Part shown: piece by piece, positions 1 to 6,953 of the stretch
How positions within the stretch are numbered: position 1 is the stretch's first letter
Layout of the letters: each line of letters opens with the position of its first letter
NCBI GenBank assembly: GCA_964383535.1
Contig: CAYLHS010000038.1
Coordinates: 1-20,053 of the forward strand
Length of the DNA: 20,053 nucleotides
Reading direction: 5' to 3'
Origin: CAYLHS01 sp964383535
Lineage (GTDB): Bacteria > Actinomycetota > Acidimicrobiia > Spongiisociales > UBA4744
The notes under the pieces: generated by a model
Database searches by the model: none
What the model saw: only the letters and a program-made list of their open reading frames with translations
What the model was told of the DNA's origin: nothing
Translations under genes and position numbers: made by a program

Positions 1-31
1 CCAACGTAGTTCCCCCAGGAGCGAAGCTCGC
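1..31. repeat. Partial copy of a dispersed intergenic repeat downstream of the nurA-like gene
   Basis: CCAACGTAG followed by TTCCCCCAGGAGCGAAGC lies immediately after the nurA-like stop and shares both word-blocks with 13276-13360. CCAACG (1-6) can also pair with CGTTGG at 37-42. The window edge cuts the element, so its extent is unknown. Confidence 0.4.
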
Positions 32-934
32 CTATCCGTTGGAAGCTACCTGCAATGCCCGGTACAGCAAGTGCTGGTCTCCGAGCCTCCTGCGCAGTTC
101 TCGCTCCAGCCCTCCGATCGGGTACAGGTTCTGCGGGGCGCGCGGGTCCTTGTGGCGTTCCGAGGCGAATCGGGGCAGGGTCACGGCGACGCGATCGGCG
201 AGGGCCCGCGCGGATGCGACGTCCTGGTCGGCCGACGCTTCGCACCGAACGACACCTCCGAGCGGACCGCCGCCCCCTCCGGGGAGGCGCTGGTACCACG
301 AGAATCGGCTCCATGCCGTCGTTGTGAGAAACAGCGGGGTCCGCTCGCCCGGCCGCAGTCCCGTGAGCACCCCCATCAGCGCCGCCGGGAGATACTGCAC
401 ATGGTGCGTCTTGACGTACCCGACGGTATCGACCTCCCTTCCCGTTCGCAGCGGACCGTCCGTGACGACAAGCTCGGCATCGTGGTGATTTGCCGAGACC
501 TCACGCTCCAGCTCACCCATTCGCTGCTGGAGACCGAGCCAGAGGTCCTCGTTCGATGAACCGGCGGTGACGCGAACCTCGTAGCTGCCGTGACGGGTGT
601 CGACCGTCTCTGCCTCGGGTGATGGGGTGAACAGACCACGGCGCACCTCGGCGGCGACGAGCTTCGCTTCCCCGTCGGAGCGGACCGCTCCGGCCGCGTA
701 GGTGGCGCAGATGCCGAGCGTCGGCTGATCATCACCGATCCAGATGTTCGCGTCGATTCGCCGCACCCCATCGACGAACAACAGCGACGAGACCGGTTCG
801 AGTGACGGGCCGATCGGTTTCCACTCCCCAGCCGGCACCTCGATGTCCACGTCCAGCTTTGCGGCCGATTCGTCGAGCTCCGGCGACAAAGGCGTCCCGT
901 ACTCGGGCGCCCACGGTTCGACGGAGAACTTCAA
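32..934 (-). CDS. nurA: NurA-like 5'-3' nuclease domain protein
   Basis: A 300-residue protein, probably a NurA-family DNA-end nuclease. NurA proteins are RNase-H-fold nucleases that work with the HerA translocase to resect double-strand breaks. Visible signatures are FVDGVRRIDA with Asp55 (motif I, usually VDGS/R), VVTDGPL with Asp159 after a helical stretch (the second metal-binding Asp), GYVKTHH with Lys175 (the GxxK motif), and a C-terminal HKDPRAPQNLYPIGGLE segment with His261 that resembles the last NurA motif. The ATG start overlaps the sbcC stop by 4 nt (ATGA), so it is the third gene of an sbcD-sbcC-nurA operon and probably translated by coupling. The family call rests on motif pattern and neighbourhood; I could not run a profile search. 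An alternative reading is an uncharacterised actinobacterial SbcCD-associated protein of the same fold. Confidence 0.72.
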   Translation of the reverse strand: MKFSVEPWAPEYGTPLSPELDESAAKLDVDIEVPAGEWKPIGPSLEPVSSLLFVDGVRRIDANIWIGDDQPTLGICATYAAGAVRSDGEAKLVAAEVRRGLFTPSPEAETVDTRHGSYEVRVTAGSSNEDLWLGLQQRMGELEREVSANHHDAELVVTDGPLRTGREVDTVGYVKTHHVQYLPAALMGVLTGLRPGERTPLFLTTTAWSRFSWYQRLPGGGGGPLGGVVRCEASADQDVASARALADRVAVTLPRFASERHKDPRAPQNLYPIGGLERELRRRLGDQHLLYRALQVASNG

Positions 935-3276
935 GCGTCGACCCTTTCCACATGGGCGCCGGACACGTCCTTGGTGACCACGAACCGGGTCGGCACTTGT
1001 TCCGCGAGGTCGGGCACATGGCTGATGAGGCCGACGGTGAGCCCTTTGGCGCCGAGCTGCTGAACGACAGACGCGACCACATCCAACGTCTCTTGGTCGA
1101 GTGCGCCGAAACCTTCATCGAGCAAGATCGATTCGAGCTTCCCCTGGGGTGACATCCTGGTGAGCTGCTCCGAGAGTGAAAGAGCAAGCGCGAGTGACAC
1201 GAGAAACGTCTCGCCACCCGAGAGCGTGCGAACGGAACGCTGCTGGTCGGCATTGCGATGGTCGATGACCGTGAAGCCACTCTTGCCGTTCTCGAGCGAG
1301 TAGGCACTGGACGACAACTCGTCGAGGAGCTGGTTGGCTCCGACGGTCAGCTCGAGCAGCGCCTCTTCGAGGATCCACGACTCGAAGCGATCCCGATGGA
1401 GGTGTCGGCTGAGCGCAGCGGCGACGTCGCTCCGTTCCTTCTCTTTCGTGATCTCTCCCGCGACGTCCTTCGTCCTGAGCTTCGCCTCGCGTATCGCATC
1501 GAGCTCGCTCTTCGCTGCGAACACCGCCTCCTCAGGAGTCATGTCCGGTCCGACATCCGCCGAGTGTGCTTCGAGTTCCTTTGTGAGGCGGTCTCTCTCG
1601 TCAGTGAGACGGTCCGCATCCTTTCGAAGTCCCGCCAGCCGCTCCTCTACGTCCTTGGCACGCTCCGCGGCCCACTCGGTGAGGTCGGCCCACGCGACTG
1701 CGAGATCGTCTGTGACGGAGGGGGGCTCGAGATGCGCGACTCGATCCCTCCTCGCATGAAACTCCCCAAGTGCCGTGGCGCGCGCCTCGGCGAGCGTTGC
1801 ACGATGACGCTCGGCGTCTTGCAGTGACTTCATTGCCGCGCGCGAAGTTCGCTTCAGCTCCTCGAGCCGCTGCCGCGCTCGTGTTGCGGCGTCCAGGGTC
1901 TTGGTCAGCTCTTCTGTGCCGGGCACTCCGTGAAGTTCGGTTCGAAGGGAGTCAATCTGGACATCGATCTCGTCGACCGTCGTCTTCGATCCTGCCAACC
2001 CGATCTCCGCCCCCCTGAGTGCTTCTCGTGCCGTGTCGAGTGCGGAGGTACAGCGCTCGACCTCTTCAGCCGCCTGTTCCAGGTCGACAATCGGCTCCAC
2101 GTCCGGAAAGGCCTCGATCGGAACGCCACAGACGGGACACGGCTCACCCACGCTGACGTTGGCTGCCAGTTCGTGGGCTGCATGCGCCCGTCTGAGCTGC
2201 TCCAATGCGTCTGTCGCCGCCGCACGAGCCCTCTCGGCCTCTCCGACAGCGTGACGTCGCAGTTCGACGCGGGTTGTGTCCTTCGCGAGTTTCGCGGCGG
2301 CTTGCTCGCGTCGACGAAGCAGCTTTGTGAGCTCTTCCTGCTGATCGAGTTGCAGCTTGATCACCTCGGGACTTGGGACGGTGGCAATGGACTCCTCGTG
2401 ACCGCCCAGCGCCTGGTCGGCCGTCTCGGCAGCCGCTTTCGCCGAATCGACAGCGGCATCGGCCTGTGCGATCTTTTCGAGCAGCTCGCCGACGCCGCTC
2501 GGAGGGCGGATGGCGAGTGCCGTCATCGCGCTGTCCGCCTCGGCGATCTGTCTGTCTACGTCCTTCGCCTGTTCGCCGACAAGGGTCATCTGTTTCGTGA
2601 CGCCGGCGATCGCGTCTCGAACCTGCTCGAGGATGGCCACGCGTCGCGCTGCGGCCGCGTCGTCACAGCCGGCCTTGTCGGCAAGGCGGTCGATCTCGTG
2701 CTGGTGTACCGCGAGCATTGTGTCGGCTTGCAACTTGCGTTCGTTCGCAAGTCCTCTGACTCTCAGATAGATCTGAACGTCCAGGAGTTCTCTCAGCAAC
2801 CCCTGCTGACCTGGCTTCGAGTCGTGGAGGAACTGAGCGAACTGTCCCTGTGGCAGAACGACCGCCTTGATGAAGTGTTCGTACGTCAGCCCGAGCAGGG
2901 ACTCGACGTGTTTCGTGACTTCGTCGGCACCGGATGCCAGCACGTCACCTGCGTGTTCGAGTCGGGCTTCCGCGGTCGTAGCGCCGGTCTTGGTTCGTCT
3001 GATCACCCTTGCAACGCGGTATTCGTCGTCGCCCACCGCGAAGTCGAAGCGGATGCGGGCTTCGTTCTTTCCAAGGGTGACGACCGGTTCGACGGCCCGA
3101 CGATCCTGGATTCTGGGGACCGTTCCGTAGAGCGCGAACACGATGGCGTCAACGATGGACGACTTGCCCGATCCGGTCGGACCGGTCAAGGCGAAGAGAT
3201 CGGCGTCTCGAAAGTCGACGATGGCCTCATCCCGGTAGGCGGTGAATCCAGCGATCGCCAGTTCGACGGGCCTCAT
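931..3276 (-). CDS. sbcC: SbcC/Rad50-type DNA repair ATPase
   Basis: The SMC-like ATPase subunit of the SbcCD (Rad50-Mre11) nuclease, which tethers and processes DNA ends and hairpins. The 781-residue protein has Walker A GPTGSGKSS (about residues 32-40), the Q-loop area LPQGQFAQFL near 141-150, a long heptad-rich coiled coil, a CPVC zinc hook at 380-383, a returning coiled coil, the ABC signature LSGGE (685-689), Walker B ILLDEGFGALD (about 718-728) and a switch His in LISHVPD. It is shorter than the E. coli protein (1,048 aa), implying shorter coiled-coil arms. The ATG start overlaps the end of sbcD by 4 nt, and its stop overlaps the nurA-like start. All motifs needed for activity are present. 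Confidence 0.97.
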   Translation of the reverse strand: MRPVELAIAGFTAYRDEAIVDFRDADLFALTGPTGSGKSSIVDAIVFALYGTVPRIQDRRAVEPVVTLGKNEARIRFDFAVGDDEYRVARVIRRTKTGATTAEARLEHAGDVLASGADEVTKHVESLLGLTYEHFIKAVVLPQGQFAQFLHDSKPGQQGLLRELLDVQIYLRVRGLANERKLQADTMLAVHQHEIDRLADKAGCDDAAAARRVAILEQVRDAIAGVTKQMTLVGEQAKDVDRQIAEADSAMTALAIRPPSGVGELLEKIAQADAAVDSAKAAAETADQALGGHEESIATVPSPEVIKLQLDQQEELTKLLRRREQAAAKLAKDTTRVELRRHAVGEAERARAAATDALEQLRRAHAAHELAANVSVGEPCPVCGVPIEAFPDVEPIVDLEQAAEEVERCTSALDTAREALRGAEIGLAGSKTTVDEIDVQIDSLRTELHGVPGTEELTKTLDAATRARQRLEELKRTSRAAMKSLQDAERHRATLAEARATALGEFHARRDRVAHLEPPSVTDDLAVAWADLTEWAAERAKDVEERLAGLRKDADRLTDERDRLTKELEAHSADVGPDMTPEEAVFAAKSELDAIREAKLRTKDVAGEITKEKERSDVAAALSRHLHRDRFESWILEEALLELTVGANQLLDELSSSAYSLENGKSGFTVIDHRNADQQRSVRTLSGGETFLVSLALALSLSEQLTRMSPQGKLESILLDEGFGALDQETLDVVASVVQQLGAKGLTVGLISHVPDLAEQVPTRFVVTKDVSGAHVERVDA

Positions 3277-4412
3277 TGCGCTTCCTCCAGCAGCTCATCG
3301 AACAGGGCGACGACGCGCTCGTCGGACGCGTCAACTTCTGCGAGGTACTCCTCGAACAGCTCGTGTGGAACGCGACCCAACCGGGCTTCTCGAGGCACAC
3401 CGCCTCGAGGTCCGTCCGGTACGGCGAGCACGACATCGACGGCACCTGGAAACATGTCGCGCACGTGGTCGGCGAGGCCGGCCCGTGCCGGTTCTTCGAG
3501 AACGATCTTCAGGTAGGCATCCCCGGTGATCCCGGCGAGCGGTTCGAGGGACTCGAGCGTCCCGCGGAGTTGTTTCAAGGACCGGCCGGACCGCAGCGGA
3601 ACTCGTGTCACGGACGCAGGCTTGCCTGGTTCCGCCTCGACGATGATCACGATCTTCTCGTCTTCGGTCTCTCCGAAGTCAAGTTGCAGCGGGGAACCGG
3701 AGTACCACACGGGGGCGGCGGCGGGGATCCGTTGCGGGCGGTGAAGGTGTCCAAGCGCGACATATGAGAGCGCCCCGTCGAACGCTCCCGCCGGCACCCA
3801 GTAATCGAAGATCGTGTGCGCGCTGCGCTCTCCCCCACCGAGCGCCCCTTCGGCGACCATGAGATGAGCAACGACGAGGTTGACATCGTCGATCGCGATC
3901 CCAGCCGTGAGCCTGCCGAGGATCGCGGTGAGTCGCTCCGCGTACAGCGCCCCGTGCTCGTACGCCTCGAGATCCATGAGATCGGACGCCGAGACGATGC
4001 CTCGCTGTGTGACGAACGGCAGCATCGCCACCCTGGCCGTGGCGCCCGATGCGGTCTTGATCCTCACGACGCCGCCGTCGTCCGGCTTCGTGGGCTTCGC
4101 GACCACATGCACTCGACCGAGTTCGAGCAGGGGTGCCACCGCTTCCAGGCGCCTGGAGCTGTCGTGGTTGCCTGCGACCATCACCACCGGAGCGATATCG
4201 GCGAGTCGGAGGAGTGCCTGGTAGACGATCTGTTCTGACTCGGCCGTCGGTGCAACGACATCGAAGATGTCCCCTGCGATCGCGACCAGGTCGACGGCTT
4301 CCCGGACCGCGATCGTGGCGATCTCCTCGAGGACCGCCCGGTGTTCTTCGGCTCGACTTCGACCGCGGAGTGCGCGGCCGACGTGCCAGTCGGCCGTATG
4401 CAGGACCTTCAC
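3273..4412 (-). CDS. sbcD: SbcD/Mre11-type exonuclease subunit
   Basis: The calcineurin-like metallophosphoesterase subunit of SbcCD, an Mn-dependent 3'-5' exonuclease and endonuclease acting on DNA ends. Taken from GTG at 4412 the protein is 379 aa, a normal SbcD length. Its phosphoesterase motifs are ADWHVG (Asp8, His10), AGDIFD (Asp48), AGNHD (Asn82, His83, Asp84), AHLMV (His183) and GHLH (221-224). The reading frame stays open far upstream to 5678, but that extension is antisense to the S1P-lyase-like gene and has no homology-like content. The 4412 start is chosen because the protein then opens with VKVLHTADWH, as the family does, and because TACCAT lies 7 nt upstream, a leaderless-promoter arrangement repeated elsewhere in the window. 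A GTG at 4433 is the nearest alternative. Confidence 0.96.
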   Translation of the reverse strand: MKVLHTADWHVGRALRGRSRAEEHRAVLEEIATIAVREAVDLVAIAGDIFDVVAPTAESEQIVYQALLRLADIAPVVMVAGNHDSSRRLEAVAPLLELGRVHVVAKPTKPDDGGVVRIKTASGATARVAMLPFVTQRGIVSASDLMDLEAYEHGALYAERLTAILGRLTAGIAIDDVNLVVAHLMVAEGALGGGERSAHTIFDYWVPAGAFDGALSYVALGHLHRPQRIPAAAPVWYSGSPLQLDFGETEDEKIVIIVEAEPGKPASVTRVPLRSGRSLKQLRGTLESLEPLAGITGDAYLKIVLEEPARAGLADHVRDMFPGAVDVVLAVPDGPRGGVPREARLGRVPHELFEEYLAEVDASDERVVALFDELLEEAQ

Positions 4413-4419
4413 GACGTCG

Positions 4420-4425
4420 ATGGTA
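4420..4425 (-). promoter_or_regulatory. -10 element of leaderless sbcD promoter
   Basis: TACCAT on the minus strand, followed by 7 nt and the GTG at 4412. It fits the TANNNT-N6/7-RTG pattern of leaderless actinobacterial transcripts. No clear -35 is visible. Confidence 0.5.
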
Positions 4426-4463
4426 CCGACCACCAGGGACGCAACCGCGACACTCGCCGTCGC

Positions 4464-4469
4464 TACGCT
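4464..4469 (+). promoter_or_regulatory. -10 element of leaderless S1P-lyase-like gene promoter
   Basis: TACGCT followed by 6 nt (GCGGTC) and ATG at 4476. No Shine-Dalgarno sequence lies before the ATG, which supports a leaderless mRNA. No clear -35 is visible. Confidence 0.55.
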
Positions 4470-4475
4470 GCGGTC

Positions 4476-5795
4476 ATGGATGCCCGTATCCCCTCTCTTG
4501 GCAGACCGCACGATCAGGTCCTGAGCGAGATGGAGTCTCTGGCGAACGCCGAGGCGAGCTGGGAGGACGGCCGCACGTGGAGTCTGGTCTACCACGCCGG
4601 TGACGAGCACACGGCTTTTCTGAAAGCCGCCCACGGGTTGTTCTTCTCCGAGAATGCGCTCAACCCGATGGCGTTTCCGGCGTTGCGGCGGTTCGAGTCC
4701 GAAGTGGTTCGCATGACCGCGTCGATGCTCAACGGCGACGCCAAGGTCTCCGGCACGATGACGTCGGGAGGAACGGAGAGCCTCCTCGCAACCGTGAAGA
4801 CGTACAGGGATTGGGCGCGGGTGACCAAGGGGATCACGAGCCCTGAGATGGTGCTGCCCGTCACGGCTCATGCTGCGTTCGACAAGGCCGCCGCCTACTT
4901 CGGCGTACGACAGGTGCGGGTGCCCGCGGGAGACGATCTGCGTGCCGACCCAGGGGCCATGGAGGCGGCGATCACCCCCGACACGATCCTCATGGTCGGC
5001 TCGGCACCCGACTACCCGTTCGGACAAGTCGACCCGATCCAACAGCTTGCATCGATTGCCGATGCTCACGGTGTCGGGATGCACGTCGACGCGTGCCTCG
5101 GCGGCTTCCTCGTCCCATGGGCGGAGAAACTCGGGGTTCCGGTCGGGGTGTGGGACTTCAGGGTGCCGGGCGTGACGTCGATGTCGGCAGATGTCCACAA
5201 GTACGGATTCGGTTCGAAGGGCGCGTCGACCATCCTCTACCGAACGCCGGAGCTGCGCAGGTTCCAGTTCCACGTGACCAGCGACTGGCCGGGCGGCATC
5301 TACGCATCGCCATCGATGGCAGGCACGCGTCCTGGCGGACCGATCGCCGCCGCATGGGCGGCGATGCAAGCCATCGGTGAAGACGGTTATGTGTCGATGA
5401 CCGAACAGATCCTCGACATCTCTCGGAGACTCATCGAAGGGATCCGGCAGGTAGACGGTGTGGAGATTCTCGGAGATCCCAAGCTGAGCGTGTTCGCGTT
5501 CCGGGGAGTCGACGTCGACACGTACGCGGTCGGTGACGCGCTCGAGGCCCGCGGATGGCACGTCGACAGGCAGATCAAACCCGCGTCGCTGCACTTCATG
5601 GTCACCCCGGTCCACGCCGGGGTGGTCGAGGACTTCCTCGACGATCTTCACGACGCCGTCGATGACGTGCGCGCGCATCCGGAACTGGCGTCAACCGGCC
5701 AGGCAGCGGTGTACGGGATGATGACGACGCTGCCGGACGACGGGATGTTGAACGAGATCGTGCTCCAAACCCTCGAAGGGCTGTACTCCCAGTAG
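4476..5795 (+). CDS. Sphingosine-1-phosphate-lyase-like PLP-dependent enzyme
   Basis: A 439-residue fold-type I PLP enzyme of the group II decarboxylase / sphingosine-1-phosphate lyase group. The SPL subgroup cleaves phosphorylated long-chain bases into an aldehyde and phosphoethanolamine. Seen: the phosphate-binding TSGGTES (96-102), HVDAC with the PLP-ring Asp205, the Schiff-base Lys242 in SADVHKYGFGSKG, and the downstream block SDWPGGIYASPSMAGTRPGG, which is strikingly SPL-like rather than glutamate- or tyrosine-decarboxylase-like. There is no N-terminal membrane anchor, unlike eukaryotic SPL. The start at 4476 is set by the leaderless -10 at 4464-4469; upstream codons fall inside sbcD. 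The gene diverges from sbcD, with 63 nt between the starts, and its stop directly abuts the stop of the DUF819 gene. The true substrate is unknown. Confidence 0.88.
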   Translation: MDARIPSLGRPHDQVLSEMESLANAEASWEDGRTWSLVYHAGDEHTAFLKAAHGLFFSENALNPMAFPALRRFESEVVRMTASMLNGDAKVSGTMTSGGTESLLATVKTYRDWARVTKGITSPEMVLPVTAHAAFDKAAAYFGVRQVRVPAGDDLRADPGAMEAAITPDTILMVGSAPDYPFGQVDPIQQLASIADAHGVGMHVDACLGGFLVPWAEKLGVPVGVWDFRVPGVTSMSADVHKYGFGSKGASTILYRTPELRRFQFHVTSDWPGGIYASPSMAGTRPGGPIAAAWAAMQAIGEDGYVSMTEQILDISRRLIEGIRQVDGVEILGDPKLSVFAFRGVDVDTYAVGDALEARGWHVDRQIKPASLHFMVTPVHAGVVEDFLDDLHDAVDDVRAHPELASTGQAAVYGMMTTLPDDGMLNEIVLQTLEGLYSQ

Positions 5796-6899
5796 CTAGC
5801 CCGGCTTGAGCAGGTAGGCGAGAGCGATGCCCGCGTAGTTGCCGATCGCGTAACCGACCACGCCGGTCGTCAACCCTGACACGATGATCGCCCGGTTCTT
5901 CAACGCTGCCGCCACGGTCGGCACGAACGCCGGTCCGAACACGGCAGCGGTCGAGGTGATCAGGACGGTGTCGGTATCGATCCGGAAGAACGCCGCCATC
6001 AGGTAGTGGAGCAGGATCGCTCCGATGAGTGCCACGGCGACGAAGAGGAACACTCCCCCAAACGCTCCCGCGAGTTCCCGCACATTGGCGAGTGTCCCGA
6101 TGGCAACGGCGAAGATGAGCAGAAGAAACTCACCCGTCTCGAACGTCGCTGGGCGCGTCCGTATCTTGGGAACGAAGGACGCGAGGACCCCGACCGTGGT
6201 GATGGACAGGATCACCGGTGCGATCGGCAGATCCGGCGCGAACAGGTACACGATCCCGACAGCCACGGCCGACGCTCCAACGCTGAGTACCAGGGCCAAG
6301 ACGACGTCCCGAACGCTCGGCGCCACCTCCGTCTCTTCGGCGGCATCACCGGCGAGACGGGACAGGTCGAACGCGGGAAGGAACCGGCCGAGGACCCGCT
6401 GAGCGATCGACAGCAGGAACAGCAGGTAGACGCCGGAGAGAATCACGTCGGCCCCGTTCATCAGAACGAACGTCTCGTCCGGTACGTCGAGCGCGAGGCC
6501 GACCGCGCTCATGTTGGGCGTGCCTCCGGTGTAGACCCCAACCGTCATACCGGCCATCTGCCAGTCGTGGGCGACTGACAGGACCAGTGTCGCGATCGTC
6601 GACGTGACCACGACGGCGATCGTGGCCAGGGCGAATGAAAGAACGGCCGGCTTGGCGATACGCAGCCACGCCCTGAAGTCGGTCGTGAACAATAAGAGGG
6701 GAATGGCGAGGATGACCGTCGCCTCGGTGAACGTCGTCGCCAGGTCGGTGTCGATCGTGAAGACGTTCCCGAGGGCGATCCCGAATAGGTAACAGAGCAC
6801 GATCGGGCCGAGGAACTCGAGCGGTTTGAATCTGCGCGCGCCCCACCTGGCCACTGCCGGAAACCCGAGGAACGCGACGATGAGAATCACCGAACCCAC
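5796..6899 (-). CDS. DUF819 family integral membrane protein
   Basis: A 367-residue polytopic membrane protein with about ten hydrophobic segments. It matches my recollection of the DUF819 (YjcL-like) family, especially in the central VGVYTGGTPNMSAVGLALDV segment, where a GGTPN motif sits between membrane helices and probably lines a transport path. These proteins resemble sodium-dependent or carboxylate-type transporters, but the substrate is not established. The GTG start at 6899 is supported by TACCGT 6 nt upstream (6906-6911), the leaderless pattern. It lies 54 nt downstream of the HerA-like gene on the same strand, so read-through is also possible. Its TAG stop abuts the TAG of the convergent lyase-like gene. 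Confidence 0.85.
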   Translation of the reverse strand: MGSVILIVAFLGFPAVARWGARRFKPLEFLGPIVLCYLFGIALGNVFTIDTDLATTFTEATVILAIPLLLFTTDFRAWLRIAKPAVLSFALATIAVVVTSTIATLVLSVAHDWQMAGMTVGVYTGGTPNMSAVGLALDVPDETFVLMNGADVILSGVYLLFLLSIAQRVLGRFLPAFDLSRLAGDAAEETEVAPSVRDVVLALVLSVGASAVAVGIVYLFAPDLPIAPVILSITTVGVLASFVPKIRTRPATFETGEFLLLIFAVAIGTLANVRELAGAFGGVFLFVAVALIGAILLHYLMAAFFRIDTDTVLITSTAAVFGPAFVPTVAAALKNRAIIVSGLTTGVVGYAIGNYAGIALAYLLKPG

Positions 6900-6905
6900 A
6901 CCGGG

Positions 6906-6911
6906 ACGGTA
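6906..6911 (-). promoter_or_regulatory. -10 element of leaderless DUF819 gene promoter
   Basis: TACCGT on the minus strand, then 6 nt (CCCGGT) and GTG at 6899. It lies in the 54-nt gap after the HerA-like gene. Confidence 0.5.
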
Positions 6912-6953
6912 GTCACCACACCCCCACCGATGCCGCCTGAAGTGGCGACGAGG

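Noticed and set aside
37..42. CGTTGG pairing with CCAACG at 1-6 as a terminator of the nurA-like gene
   Set aside because: The stem is only 6 bp with a 30-nt loop and overlaps coding sequence; too weak alone to call, and the window edge hides the rest.
1930..3516. 528-aa plus-strand open frame opposite sbcC and sbcD
   Set aside because: An antisense shadow of well-supported genes; long antisense frames are expected at this GC content and no motif is visible.
4413..5678. Long in-frame upstream extension of sbcD (would give an 801-aa protein)
   Set aside because: It is entirely antisense to the S1P-lyase-like gene, has His/Arg-rich low-information content typical of shadow frames, and the family start fits GTG 4412.
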